From contig NZ_JACDNP010000003.1 of NCBI RefSeq assembly GCF_013839425.1, forward strand, positions 235,872 to 299,871: a stretch of 64,000 nucleotides of DNA, in the 5' to 3' direction. Under the pieces are notes generated by a model, which saw nothing but the letters and a program-made list of their open reading frames with translations, ran no database searches and was not told the origin of the DNA. Position 1 is the stretch's first letter. Each line of letters starts with the position of its first letter. This DNA comes from Halorhabdus salina (GTDB lineage: Archaea > Halobacteriota > Halobacteria > Halobacteriales > Haloarculaceae). This document shows, in pieces, positions 25,616 to 34,175 of this stretch. The position numbers and the translations under genes are program-made.

Positions 25616-26317
25616 TTACGCTTGCGTGCAGACGAACACGGTCCGTTCGTCACCAGGGCCATAGCCATCGACGGCCTCGACTGCAAGACCCGCCTCATCG
25701 AGACCGTCGGCGATCGTGGCGTCATCGAACGGCGTCATCAAACGCGAATCGACGAAAAACTCGCCGTCGGGCGTGACCGTCATCGATCGCCAGTCGAGGC
25801 GGCCCTCACCGGTGGCAACGTGCTGGGAAATCCGTGCGTAATCCCCCTGGTCCGTGGTCCCAACGGCGAGCGCTGGGTGATTCCCATCAGGTGGGAGCGG
25901 GGAGTTGTCGAAGACGAGGGCGCCGCCCGCGGCCAGGCGCGTCTCGATGGCGTCGATTGCGGGCTGTAGATCCTGGGGCGGAAGGTGATTGAGGACACCA
26001 CGGATCAGGACGATGACGTCGAACTCGCGCTCGACGGTGAGATCAGGGAGCGCTTCTCGTCGGAAGTCAGCGTCGCACTTTTCGCGGGCGACGTTGAGCA
26101 TCCCGTCGTACTTGTCGATCGCCGTCACGTCGAACCCGGCGGCCACGAACCGCCTGGTGTGCTCGCCCGTCCCACAGCCGATCTCCAGCAGTCGCTCTCC
26201 GTCGACGTTGAAACGATCGAGGGCATCGGTGACGAACGACACGTCCCGGTCGTAGTCCCACTCGGACTGGATGGCGTCGTACAGTTCCGGGTGGTCGGTG
26301 TACAACCGTTCGGGCAT
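25616..26317 (-). CDS. class I SAM-dependent methyltransferase
   Basis: The protein has 233 residues. SAM motif I is LLEIGCGTGEHTRRFVAAG, followed by TAIDKYDGML (motif II acidic residue) and DVIVLIRGVLNHLPPQD (post-motif). It resembles small-molecule methylases. The substrate cannot be deduced. It stands alone between thyA and the tRNA methylase gene, on the same strand as both. Confidence 0.85.
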   Translation of the reverse strand: MPERLYTDHPELYDAIQSEWDYDRDVSFVTDALDRFNVDGERLLEIGCGTGEHTRRFVAAGFDVTAIDKYDGMLNVAREKCDADFRREALPDLTVEREFDVIVLIRGVLNHLPPQDLQPAIDAIETRLAAGGALVFDNSPLPPDGNHPALAVGTTDQGDYARISQHVATGEGRLDWRSMTVTPDGEFFVDSRLMTPFDDATIADGLDEAGLAVEAVDGYGPGDERTVFVCTQA

Positions 26318-26373
26318 GCCAAGGCCCGCTTTCGCCTGCTAGGAATTGGTTTCGATTCGGATTCGGGGCTGGC

Positions 26374-27105
26374 TTAGACTAGCCGCCCGAACGTCAGATA
26401 GCCCGTATGCCCGACGCCGGCGGTCGAGGGTCGCGAGCCACGCGAATCGAAGTCCATCTCGCGTTGGATCGTCTCTAAGGTCTCAATCTCGGATAGTCCG
26501 ACCTCGCGGGCCGTCTCGACGACTGCCTTGGAGCTTTCGACGAACGGCGAGTAAACCGCCACGAACCCACCGTCAGCCAGCAGGTCGGGGGCATGCTCGA
26601 CCAGCGCGGGGGCGTCGCCGGTATCAAGCGTCAACACGTCGAAAGGCGCGTCATCCTGGAGGGCGTCCAGGCGTTCGGTCGCATCACCCGTCCGCACGTC
26701 AACAGCGTCTGCAACACCAGCAAGCGCCATGTTCTCTCGAGCGACCTCGGCAAAGTCTCCGTCCTGCTCGTAGGTCACGACCGACGCGCCGGTTCGAGCC
26801 GCGTACGCCGCGAGGACGCCCGTCCCGGTGCCCACGTCCAGCACGCGATCGCCGCCAGCGATGCCAGTGTGACCGAGAATGAGGCCCACGTCCCGGGGCA
26901 TCATCGGCGCGCCGGTCCGCTGGAAGTGCTCGAACAGATCCGGACCCCGCAACGCGCGCACCTCGAAGACGGTCCCGAGATGCGTCTCCAGCGTGTCGCC
27001 CGGTTGGGCGTCTTCGGGGATCTCCAGAACACCGAGATCGGTCTCTAAGGTCTCGCCACGTTCGCGGAGGTACTCCCGTCCCTCCCCGACGAGGAGAACG
27101 CTCAC
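26374..27105 (-). CDS. trmI: tRNA (adenine-N1)-methyltransferase TrmI
   Basis: The protein has 243 residues. It methylates N1 of adenines in the T-loop of tRNA. The N-terminal small barrel domain (about 1-75) is followed by a Rossmann fold with motif [18 protein letters not shown] and the [17 protein letters not shown] catalytic region. The family stretch [15 protein letters not shown] lies between them. It overlaps the NAC gene by 4 bp, a common archaeal pairing. Confidence 0.9.
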   Translation of the reverse strand: MSVLLVGEGREYLRERGETLETDLGVLEIPEDAQPGDTLETHLGTVFEVRALRGPDLFEHFQRTGAPMMPRDVGLILGHTGIAGGDRVLDVGTGTGVLAAYAARTGASVVTYEQDGDFAEVARENMALAGVADAVDVRTGDATERLDALQDDAPFDVLTLDTGDAPALVEHAPDLLADGGFVAVYSPFVESSKAVVETAREVGLSEIETLETIQREMDFDSRGSRPSTAGVGHTGYLTFGRLV

Positions 27106-27482
27106 TCGAGGCTGGCGACCGCTGCCGCGAGGTCGCCGTCGGCCTCTTCTAAGGCCTCACGAGCCGTCGCTTCGTCGACGCCAGCCCGCTGGACGACGAT
27201 ATCGACGTCAGCCTGTGGGACCCCTGCGTCAACATCGTCGGCTGCCGTGTCGGCGTCCCCGCTCGCGCCGCCTTCGCGTTGCTCTGGTTCACCGACGACC
27301 TGGTAGGTCTTCTGGCCCTGTGCCTCCATCAGCTGGACCTCGGCGTCGTCGAAGACCAGATCGCCATCGGGCGTTTTGATGACGACCTCCTCAGCTTCGA
27401 TGTCTTCCATGTCGATTCCCATCTGTTCCATCATCTGCTTCATTTTGCGAGGATTCAGGCCCCCGCCGCCGCCTCCGAACAT
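27102..27482 (-). CDS. nac: nascent polypeptide-associated complex protein (aNAC)
   Basis: The protein has 126 residues. It is an archaeal NAC that binds ribosomes and emerging chains as a homodimer. A glycine-rich N-terminus ([18 protein letters not shown]) is followed by the NAC beta-barrel (about 30-60) and a UBA domain at the C-terminus ([20 protein letters not shown]). The order and length are normal. An acidic linker of about 25 residues joins the domains. Confidence 0.95.
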   Translation of the reverse strand: MFGGGGGGLNPRKMKQMMEQMGIDMEDIEAEEVVIKTPDGDLVFDDAEVQLMEAQGQKTYQVVGEPEQREGGASGDADTAADDVDAGVPQADVDIVVQRAGVDEATAREALEEADGDLAAAVASLE

Positions 27483-27545
27483 ACACTGGCGTCAGCTACG
27501 CGCAATAAAAAGCCTGGCGACGTCAGGTTCGATTGCCTGCCGGTC

Positions 27546-28007
27546 TCAGTCGTCGGCACCGTCCCGAACGGCGACAGCCATCCCGGTCTCGAAGTCCGCC
27601 ATCGCTGTGGCCGGGAGTTCCGCGCGCCCGACCGCAAGCAGCGTGTCGTCCTCACGGACCACGAGCACCTCATCGGCTTCTCTGATTGCCGGATCGGCCG
27701 CGGTCACGAACTTTGCAAAGGCATTGCGACCGTCACGCACGTACGGATCACTTTCCTCGCCGACAACGACGCGGTTGCGTAACTCCTCGGTCGCGGCCGT
27801 GAGTCGCTGTCCCCCGGCGTAGCCAAGGGTGAATCGACCGTCCAGGCCCAGCGTGAGGAGCCGTCCGTCGGGGCCGTGAATCTGGCGCGGGCGACCCGAT
27901 TTTGACCGGGAGATCGTTAGCTCCTCCCGATTGGCAAACAGTGCCCTGCCGGCACCGCTACCGAACTGATACTCCGCGATCCGCGAGAGACGACGCCATT
28001 CGTCCAT
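27546..28007 (-). CDS. PUA-domain RNA-binding protein
   Basis: The protein has 153 residues. The C-terminal half (about 80-150) is a PUA domain, with VVVGEESDPYVRDGRNAFAKFV and the VLVVREDDTLLAVGRAELP strand pair. The N-terminal half is a beta-rich region specific to archaea. It likely binds structured RNA such as tRNA or rRNA. It is upstream of NAC and trmI on the same strand and may form an operon with them (63 bp gap). Confidence 0.85.
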   Translation of the reverse strand: MDEWRRLSRIAEYQFGSGAGRALFANREELTISRSKSGRPRQIHGPDGRLLTLGLDGRFTLGYAGGQRLTAATEELRNRVVVGEESDPYVRDGRNAFAKFVTAADPAIREADEVLVVREDDTLLAVGRAELPATAMADFETGMAVAVRDGADD

Positions 28008-28110
28008 CGACCGATGGTTGTCGATGCGACGATTTAACCGCTGCTATCAGCCACGGCAATCCAGACCGGGTAGTGCTCGATTTATGCGGCCGGGGGTGAT
28101 ATTGGCGCAT

Positions 28111-28290
28111 ATGGCTGTCGACTCACAGAAACAACTCCTGGGTTTCGGGTTACTGGCGGTTTCGAGCGTCGTTATTCTCGCTGGTGGCGTCACCGACGTC
28201 ATTCCGGCGATGGCTGGCGCACCAGCCGCTCTGGGGCTGGCCGCGGGCGCACTACTCGTCGGCACGGCAGAGCAAGGCCGGCCAGTGTAA
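28111..28290 (+). CDS. small two-span membrane protein
   Basis: The protein has 59 residues. It has two hydrophobic segments (about 8-27 and 33-53), joined by a short loop rich in Ala and Gly, and ends EQGRPV. The ATG at 28111 was chosen because the sequence before it does not resemble protein. It is divergent from the PUA gene. Function unknown. Confidence 0.65.
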   Translation: MAVDSQKQLLGFGLLAVSSVVILAGGVTDVIPAMAGAPAALGLAAGALLVGTAEQGRPV

Positions 28291-28298
28291 ACAACCAC

Positions 28299-28796
28299 TC
28301 ACAGTAAGAAACGATTCGTATCCTCGCTCAGGTCCGTAAATGCCTCCGCGCGGTCGATCAACTCCTCTGAGGTCGATTCGCCGAACGCGAACACCTCTAC
28401 TTTGACACCCTCGTGTCTGACGTGTGAGACCAGCCGGGAGAAGTCACCGTCACCGGTACACAACACGAGTGTATCGACGTGGGGGGCCAGCGATACCGCA
28501 TCGAGGCTCATCCCTACGTCCCAGTCTGCCTTCTTCGACCCGTCCGCGAAGGTTTTGAGATCCTTGATCTTTGTCTCGAATCCGATATCGATCAGCGCCT
28601 CGAAGAACCGCTGCTCGTCGTCGGTGTCCGCCCGAATGACGTACGCGATTGCCCGCGTGAGTCGCCGGTCGTCGACCGCTGCCGACAGAAGCGACTCGTA
28701 GTCGATGTTCTGTGAGTATAGGCTCTGGGCCGTGTGATAGAGATTCTGGGAGTCCGCCAGTACGGCGACCCGCTGGTCTGGGTGGATATCCGTCAT
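28299..28796 (-). CDS. NYN-domain (LabA/DUF88-type) nuclease-like protein
   Basis: The protein has 165 residues. It has the PIN-like NYN fold: the first acidic motif VAVLADSQNLYHT, the middle DWDVGMSLDA, and the third LCTGDGDFSRLVSHVRHEG. These acidic residues would bind metal ions for RNA cleavage. It is cytoplasmic and single-domain. The target is unknown. It lies convergent to the small membrane protein gene with 8 bp between them. Confidence 0.9.
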   Translation of the reverse strand: MTDIHPDQRVAVLADSQNLYHTAQSLYSQNIDYESLLSAAVDDRRLTRAIAYVIRADTDDEQRFFEALIDIGFETKIKDLKTFADGSKKADWDVGMSLDAVSLAPHVDTLVLCTGDGDFSRLVSHVRHEGVKVEVFAFGESTSEELIDRAEAFTDLSEDTNRFLL

Positions 28797-28935
28797 TGCT
28801 CACCCTCCGGCCGGTGGGCGCAAAGGGTTTGTGGCGACTGTCCCTGTCTGAGATGCCGGCCCATGCGTGCTATTAGATATCGTGGGAACCGTTACATTGA
28901 TGAGGGAATATCGTGAACGTTCGGTGTGGTACACA

Positions 28936-29109
28936 ATGTCGATGGGCTCTTTCGATGAGGAAGAACACGAGCGCCGTGAGCGAAAGAACAGTTCGGTCGA
29001 CGCCAGTTTCGACGACGACCGGACGGTCTATCACGGCAGTGTAGAGTACGAGAGCGACGACTCGACGGAAGAGCTCCTCGAGACGTACAAGGAGATCCAG
29101 TCCGACTGA
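28936..29109 (+). CDS. DUF5786 small acidic protein
   Basis: The protein has 57 residues and is very acidic and hydrophilic. It begins MSMGSFDEEEHERRERKNS and ends with ELLETYKEIQSD. This resembles a widespread haloarchaeal family of about 55-60 residues. The ATG at 28936 is the expected family start; a second in-frame ATG follows at 28942. Function unknown. Confidence 0.8.
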   Translation: MSMGSFDEEEHERRERKNSSVDASFDDDRTVYHGSVEYESDDSTEELLETYKEIQSD

Positions 29110-29157
29110 TTTCGGTTCCCTCGTTATGACCCAGTGTACTGGACGACAGCCGGACTA

Positions 29158-30021
29158 TTAGCCGGAGGAGTCACTCCAACCTGACGTTGTGGGTGCACCA
29201 CGTACCGTCTCGATCGATTCGGCCAGCGACGGGTCGGGCACCTCGGTATGTGCGCGTCGCCGCCAGTCCTCGATGGCATCCCCGATCCAGGAATCGGCGA
29301 TGAACACTCGCTCGCGCGTCTGTTCGTAGAAGCGCGCTTCGATCTCGACAGTCCCCGGACTCGCCGCCGCGGCGACGGCTACAAACTCGGCCCGGTCCCG
29401 GGCCGTCGCGTCGCCATCTCGGATCCGCGCAACTGCCGCCTCGATTCGATCGGGATCCGGGTGGGCGAACACCCGAGTCCCCAGCGCCCCTGGTCCGAAC
29501 ATCGGCTCGGCATCCGGCGGCGCGTCGGCTTCCAGTAACCGTCGGCCGCCGTGTTCGCGCTCGACTCGTTCACACTCGGTTTCGGCGTCGAGCAGGAGAT
29601 TCGAACCGGGATAGATCCGGCAGGTTGCAGGATAGATATCGTCCGCGTGAATCCGGCACTGCAGCGTCTCGGGATCGAGAAAAACACACGTCGACAGCCA
29701 GGTCGGCTCCTGACCGAACGGGCCGACTGGTTTTGGCACGTGGCGGAGGCCAATCAGGAACGTCGGTTGTCCATCAATAGCTGCCAGCTCGATCCCATCG
29801 ACAGTGACGCCGTCCCCCTCCCCCGCCCACAGGCGCGGGGTCAACGCGTCGGCCAGCCCCGCCTCGACGAATCCGCGGACTTCCTCGCGACGGAGCGATA
29901 CCAGATTGTAGGCGTCGTCGAGTGGCTCGTAGGGCCCGCTTCGTTCGTGATCGAGCGAGCCAGCAGCGAGCGGACGCCAGTCGATGCAACACCCGGCACA
30001 CCCCTCGCAATCGACCTCCAT
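29158..30021 (-). CDS. YkgJ-family cysteine-cluster protein
   Basis: The protein has 287 residues. It has an N-terminal CEGCAGCC motif (residues 5-12), then CVFLDPETLQCRIH and YPATCRIYPG, the eight-cysteine pattern thought to bind zinc or an Fe-S cluster. The C-terminal 120 residues are helical and specific to archaea. A shorter relative of the same family is at 41133-41789. The reaction is unknown. Confidence 0.85.
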   Translation of the reverse strand: MEVDCEGCAGCCIDWRPLAAGSLDHERSGPYEPLDDAYNLVSLRREEVRGFVEAGLADALTPRLWAGEGDGVTVDGIELAAIDGQPTFLIGLRHVPKPVGPFGQEPTWLSTCVFLDPETLQCRIHADDIYPATCRIYPGSNLLLDAETECERVEREHGGRRLLEADAPPDAEPMFGPGALGTRVFAHPDPDRIEAAVARIRDGDATARDRAEFVAVAAAASPGTVEIEARFYEQTRERVFIADSWIGDAIEDWRRRAHTEVPDPSLAESIETVRGAPTTSGWSDSSG

Positions 30022-30090
30022 GCGTGTTCATCGGTACCACGAACGCAAAAATCGTCGGCCATCGGTGAGAGGGAGCCAACTCCTGAGCGC

Positions 30091-31296
30091 TCAGACCTCG
30101 AAGGTCGCGAGCGTCCGCCCCTCTCGTTCGCAGACCGGATGATACTGGAGCTGGAGCCTCGCCCCTGGTTTGACGGCAACTGTGACTGTATCGCCGGGCG
30201 CGACTGCACTCATCGAACCCGATGTCCCGCCCGCCCAGCGGCCTGGGTCGTCCTGGTCGAGTGACGTGTCAGCCCGGAATCCCTCCCCGCACAGATAGAG
30301 TCGCGTTCCTGGGATCGCATCGCCCCCGGCGTGAACGATCGTGGCCGCCCGCTTGTCGGGCCCGTAGGTTGCCTTGAAGTTCACCGTGGGCGTCGTCTGT
30401 AGCGCGTGTTCGAGGGCAGGGAGTGGCGTCAGTGTGTCGCGCGTGAGTGCCGATATCGTCGCTGTGACAACGCCGACGCGCCCTCGCTGTCCGATGTCGA
30501 CGCCGTCGTATTCGGAGAGTGTCCCGGCGTTGGCCAGCCGTTCGATCTCGTCGGTCGGCACGTTCGAACCCGGCGGGAAGACGAACGCAAACGTGACTTT
30601 TGCCAGCTGCTGGTCGAACCGCCAGGCTGCGCCCGTCGCCTGGACGTTCGAACGTGGAACTTTTGCCCCGCCAGTCTGTCCGACGATGATATCGCCATCG
30701 CCCAGTACCTTCGTCAGATCAGCGAACGCCTCGTCGGCCGAACGATAGCGCGGTCGGTCACCGTCCTTCGCGTCGATCACTGTTTCGACGACGCCGCTCC
30801 CATCGGCACCGCCAGGTCCGAACACGATCGCCTCGTCTGAAACTGCGACGTGCGTGCTATCATCCGTAGACGCGTACAGGCCGTACCCCTCGTACTCGCC
30901 CGCCGCCTGAAATCCCGCGGCGCGGAGGTTCTCTTTGGCTCGCTGGGCTGCAACGGAATATTCGAGGACAGCGGCGAAGTGACCGATCCGGTAGACGCCG
31001 GACAGATCCGTAAACGAGATATCGAGGATGTCGACAGCACGGGCGAGACTCGCGGAGAAGTCGTCCTGAACGTCCGAAGGGGCGGCTCCAGAGCGCTCCA
31101 ACGCTGTTGGCGTCATCATCAAGAGATTGAACTGCTCGATGGTCCCCAGCGCGTCCGGCGACGGGACCCACGAGAGTGAGTTCGATCCCATAACTCCCGA
31201 GAGCCCCCCATCCAGACAGCCGCCAAGTAGTGGCGTTCCCGCGACGCTGGCCAACCCAACGCCCCGGAGTACGTCCCGACGTCTCCACCCGCACAT
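30091..31296 (-). CDS. Tat-exported lipoprotein of unknown function
   Basis: The protein has 401 residues. The N-terminus MCGWRRRDVLRGVGLASVAG contains a twin-arginine motif, a short hydrophobic stretch and a lipobox ending LLGGC, so it is probably exported folded and lipid-anchored. The rest is soluble and rich in beta strands. Segments such as FTDLSGVYRIGHFAAVLEYS and VTFAFVFPPGSNVPTDEIER recall haloarchaeal exported proteins, but I recognise no enzyme motif. The ATG at 31296 puts the Tat motif at the right place. Confidence 0.8.
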   Translation of the reverse strand: MCGWRRRDVLRGVGLASVAGTPLLGGCLDGGLSGVMGSNSLSWVPSPDALGTIEQFNLLMMTPTALERSGAAPSDVQDDFSASLARAVDILDISFTDLSGVYRIGHFAAVLEYSVAAQRAKENLRAAGFQAAGEYEGYGLYASTDDSTHVAVSDEAIVFGPGGADGSGVVETVIDAKDGDRPRYRSADEAFADLTKVLGDGDIIVGQTGGAKVPRSNVQATGAAWRFDQQLAKVTFAFVFPPGSNVPTDEIERLANAGTLSEYDGVDIGQRGRVGVVTATISALTRDTLTPLPALEHALQTTPTVNFKATYGPDKRAATIVHAGGDAIPGTRLYLCGEGFRADTSLDQDDPGRWAGGTSGSMSAVAPGDTVTVAVKPGARLQLQYHPVCEREGRTLATFEV

Positions 31297-31451
31297 ATGT
31301 ACTTCCCCAACCCCCACGAAAGTGAAACTTTTGGAGGCGGCCAACGTAGAACCGGCGACAGCAGTGCGGTTTGTTCGGTACCCGGCCCACTGGCGGGGCG
31401 ATCGTACGTCCGATCGGTAGGGTTAACCCTAATCACGGATTGACCACTATC

Positions 31452-33224
31452 GTGGATCCGTCCCGCATTGTCGATGCCTTTCCTGCTCCCGAATACCGGG
31501 GCAATCAGGCTGTCGCCCTCGATCGAATTCGCGACGCGTTCGACAGCGGCAAGGATATCGTACTCGTTCGCGCACCGACCGGCAGCGGCAAGTCTCTGCT
31601 TGCCCGCGCGATCGCTGGCTGTGCTCGCCCGGGCAGCCAAGCTAGCACAACCGAGGCGATCGGTGCCTACTACACGACGCCACAGGTTTCCCAGCTAGAT
31701 GACGTCGCGGCCGATCCATTGCTTTCGGATCTGGCGATCGTTCGCGGCAAGTCAAATTACAAGTGTATTCTGCCAGGCGAGACCGATACACCCGTCAACG
31801 GCGCGCCGTGCGTCCGCGAGCGGGAATTCGACTGCGAGGTCAAACACCGGTGTCCGTACTTCTCGGACCGGGAGATTGCGGCCAACCAGTCGATCGCAGC
31901 GATGACGCTTGCCTACTTCATGCAGACGGCTGGCTCGGATGTCTTTGGGAAACGCGATGTCGTCGTCATCGACGAGGCCCACGGCCTGGGCGAGTGGGCC
32001 GAAATGTATGCGAGCATCGAACTGTCGCCCGACACAGTGCCGGTGTTCGACGAGCGACCGCCGCCAGCGATCGACGATCTCGACGCGGCGGCCGACTACG
32101 CTGCCGGACTGGCCCGGACGTGCGACCGACGCCTGACTGATCTCCGCTCCCAAGCCGAACTCGACCCTGACGAGGCCCAGGAGCGCGATCGACTCACGGA
32201 ACTCCAGTCGGATCTGGCGTGGTTCCGTGAGGTGTACAGCGACCCCGAAAGCTCCACAACTTGGGTCCTCGACCAGCCGGACGGCGATGGGACACGCGTC
32301 ACCATCAAGCCGCTCAATCCAGAGCGATACCTGGCCCACACCGTCTGGGATCGGGGCAACAAGTTCGCGCTGCTGTCGGCGACGATCCTGAACAAAGACG
32401 CCTTCTGTGCCAGCGTGGGGCTCGATCCCGACCGCGTGGCGCTGGTCTCGCTTGATCACACGTTCCCGGTCGAGAACCGCCCACTCTACGACGTCACACA
32501 GGGCAAGATGACCTACGACGAGCGCGAGACGACGTTGCCGAAGGTTGCCGAGACACTCGTCTCGTTGATGGCGCGCCATCCCGACGAGGCCGGGCTGGTG
32601 CACTGTCACTCCTATGCGATTCAGGATGCACTCGCCGACACCCTCACGGACTGGGGCGTTGGCGATCGGCTCCGAACGCACGACAGCGAGGATCGCGACG
32701 GCCAGCTGGCCGCTTGGAAGCGCAGCGACGAGCCGACGGTCTTTCTCTCGGTGAAGATGGAAGAGGCGCTGGATCTGGCGGGTGATCTCTGTCGGTGGCA
32801 ACTGCTCTGTAAAGCGCCGTATCCGAACACGCGAGACTCGCGGGTGGCCCGCCGGCTGGAGGACGGCGACTGGGGCTGGTACTACCGGACGACTCTTCGG
32901 ACGATGATCCAGGCCTGCGGGCGGATCGTCCGCTCGCCGGACGACCACGGTGCGACGTATCTCGCCGACGTGAGCCTGACTGACTGCTTCGAACGCGCTC
33001 GCGGGGACATGCCAGAGTGGTTCAAAGAGCAGGTCGACCGGATGGAGCGACCCGACCTGCCGGAGCCCGATCCCGGGGCGGCACTGGCCGGACTGTCGGC
33101 CAGAGGGTCGAGTAGCCCTGCCGGGAAGTCCGAGGCGAGCGACTCCCGCCGATCGAACTCACGTAGCTCCCGGCGCTCACGATCCGGCTCGAATCCCGTC
33201 GCGGACGTCTGGGACACGGAATAG
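31452..33224 (+). CDS. XPD/Rad3-like DNA helicase with Fe-S cluster
   Basis: The protein has 590 residues. Walker A is APTGSGKSLLARAI and motif II is VVIDEAHGLGEW. Between them is a four-cysteine region (KSNYKC, GAPC, FDC, HRCPYF), as in the 4Fe-4S domain of XPD/DinG helicases. The C-terminal motif VI is QACGRIVRSPDDHG. It probably unwinds DNA in repair. The GTG at 31452 was chosen as the start (family start DPSRIVDAFPAPEYRGNQ); TTG at 31440 is possible. A 12 bp palindrome AGGGTTAACCCT sits at 31419-31430, near the expected promoter. Confidence 0.9.
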   Translation: MDPSRIVDAFPAPEYRGNQAVALDRIRDAFDSGKDIVLVRAPTGSGKSLLARAIAGCARPGSQASTTEAIGAYYTTPQVSQLDDVAADPLLSDLAIVRGKSNYKCILPGETDTPVNGAPCVREREFDCEVKHRCPYFSDREIAANQSIAAMTLAYFMQTAGSDVFGKRDVVVIDEAHGLGEWAEMYASIELSPDTVPVFDERPPPAIDDLDAAADYAAGLARTCDRRLTDLRSQAELDPDEAQERDRLTELQSDLAWFREVYSDPESSTTWVLDQPDGDGTRVTIKPLNPERYLAHTVWDRGNKFALLSATILNKDAFCASVGLDPDRVALVSLDHTFPVENRPLYDVTQGKMTYDERETTLPKVAETLVSLMARHPDEAGLVHCHSYAIQDALADTLTDWGVGDRLRTHDSEDRDGQLAAWKRSDEPTVFLSVKMEEALDLAGDLCRWQLLCKAPYPNTRDSRVARRLEDGDWGWYYRTTLRTMIQACGRIVRSPDDHGATYLADVSLTDCFERARGDMPEWFKEQVDRMERPDLPEPDPGAALAGLSARGSSSPAGKSEASDSRRSNSRSSRRSRSGSNPVADVWDTE

Positions 33225-33461
33225 TCGCCTGGCGGAGTTAGAGTGACGGGTCAGCTGCATCAACACGTTGCATCTCAGCCTGAGGACAGCGCCGGTAAAC
33301 GCCCACTCACACGTGAACGTTCTCACTCACGTGTCTGGGTGGTGCATAGTGATCAACGGGGCCGAACAATCTCGACAAATGAACTGTAGATTTGGCGGTA
33401 TGTGCTACAATTCAATTTGGTTTTAGCGACAGTCAAACCTTTGCTACGCTGTTTTCTGCCC
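33225..33461. other. A+T-richer intergenic region
   Basis: No gene is seen. The stretch at 33303-33334 holds a near-direct repeat, CACTCACACGTG then CACTCACGTG. Base composition is more A+T-rich towards 33370-33440 than in the flanking genes, in keeping with an acquired or decaying region next to the toxin remnant. Confidence 0.4.
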
Positions 33462-33731
33462 CTAGCACGGGTTTTCCATGTATGTTGGACTGATTGTGAT
33501 ATCGGCGTTCCAGCCAACAGTATCTCTCTGTATCATCGGTACGACTCCCAATCTTGACGAGCGCACCGAGACAGTCCGGCTCGTCGTCGCGAACGTACGG
33601 GAGGATGTCGGCCTCGACGTCAGCAGCGGGACCGAGATTCTGATCGGAGTGTTTGGCCCGATAGCCTTCGAAGCGAATGATCTCAGCGATCTTGGCTCCA
33701 AATTTGAATCGACAAGGAACGCCCAGCGCAT
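33462..33731 (-). pseudogene. decayed PIN-like (DUF5615-type) toxin gene
   Basis: The start MRWAFLVDSNLEP matches the N-terminal strand and Asp of DUF5615 proteins. Then the frame breaks near 33695-33700. The frame shifted by one base continues with KIAEIIRFEGYRAKHSD, NLGPAADVEADILPYVRDDE, which fits the family (helix, second strand, acidic DILPYAR-like motif). After that no frame gives a good C-terminus. It begins 3 bp after the DUF433 antitoxin gene, the usual order for this pair. The gene is most likely inactive. Confidence 0.65.
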
Positions 33732-33734
33732 CGT

Positions 33735-34022
33735 TTACTCTGTGGCTGTGACGTCTTCCGCCCGGTTGATATCACGCTCAATCTCGTCCATGATCGCCTC
33801 GCGCTCGCGCCCGGGTTCCTCGAACTCTCGGGGACGTTCGTGGTAGTACAGCACCGCGGCGTACACGTCACCGACATCGAGATCATGCCGATCCGCGACA
33901 GTCTGCGGATCCAGCCCTCGCCCCTCAACGCGCTCGATAATGGTAAGGACCGGGATGGGCCGGTCCTGGATGTGGGGCTCGTCAAGGAGATCTCGAACGA
34001 TTCGAGCGCTCTGTTGGGACAT
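33735..34022 (-). CDS. DUF433-family antitoxin
   Basis: The protein has 95 residues. It has the DUF433 helix-turn-helix-like region: HIQDRPIPVLTIIERVEGRG, then LDPQTVADRHDLDVGDVYAA and LYYHERPREF. These proteins are usually paired with a PIN-like toxin of the DUF5615 group. The gene is intact while the downstream partner is broken. It may repress its own promoter. Confidence 0.88.
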   Translation of the reverse strand: MSQQSARIVRDLLDEPHIQDRPIPVLTIIERVEGRGLDPQTVADRHDLDVGDVYAAVLYYHERPREFEEPGREREAIMDEIERDINRAEDVTATE

Positions 34023-34146
34023 CTATGCAGAGTGCCTCTCTCAGCTAGTTCAATCTGCGGGAGATCCTCGCCCCTGTCTCAATCGACTCCACTCCCGTTC
34101 GTGAGCGCCCGTTCCCGAACCGGATGCTGATCCATGACCACACCCT

Positions 34147-34169
34147 TTTTATACCGAACCAGTATAAAA
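34147..34169 (+). promoter_or_regulatory. inverted TATA-like repeat in the PNP promoter
   Basis: TTTTATAC (34147-34154) and GTATAAAA (34162-34169) form perfect 8 bp arms with a 7 nt spacer. The first arm lies 22-29 nt upstream of the ATG at 34176 and works well as the TATA box of a leaderless message. The second covers the expected start site. The symmetry suggests a repressor operator or a bidirectional TATA arrangement. Confidence 0.6.
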
Positions 34170-34175
34170 GGACGT

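Noticed and set aside
29575-29620. GATTCGAACCGGG-like string resembling a tRNA T-loop
   Set aside because: It lies inside the cysteine-cluster gene, and no acceptor or anticodon stem can be drawn around it. No tRNA, rRNA or CRISPR array was recognised in the window.
31419-31430. Palindrome AGGGTTAACCCT as a replication or integration site
   Set aside because: A lone 12 bp palindrome without repeats, an integrase or an Orc/Cdc6 gene nearby is insufficient. It is mentioned only as a possible promoter element of the helicase gene.
33478-33846. Plus-strand frame of 122 codons
   Set aside because: Antisense to the DUF433 gene and the toxin remnant. The minus-strand family matches explain the region better.
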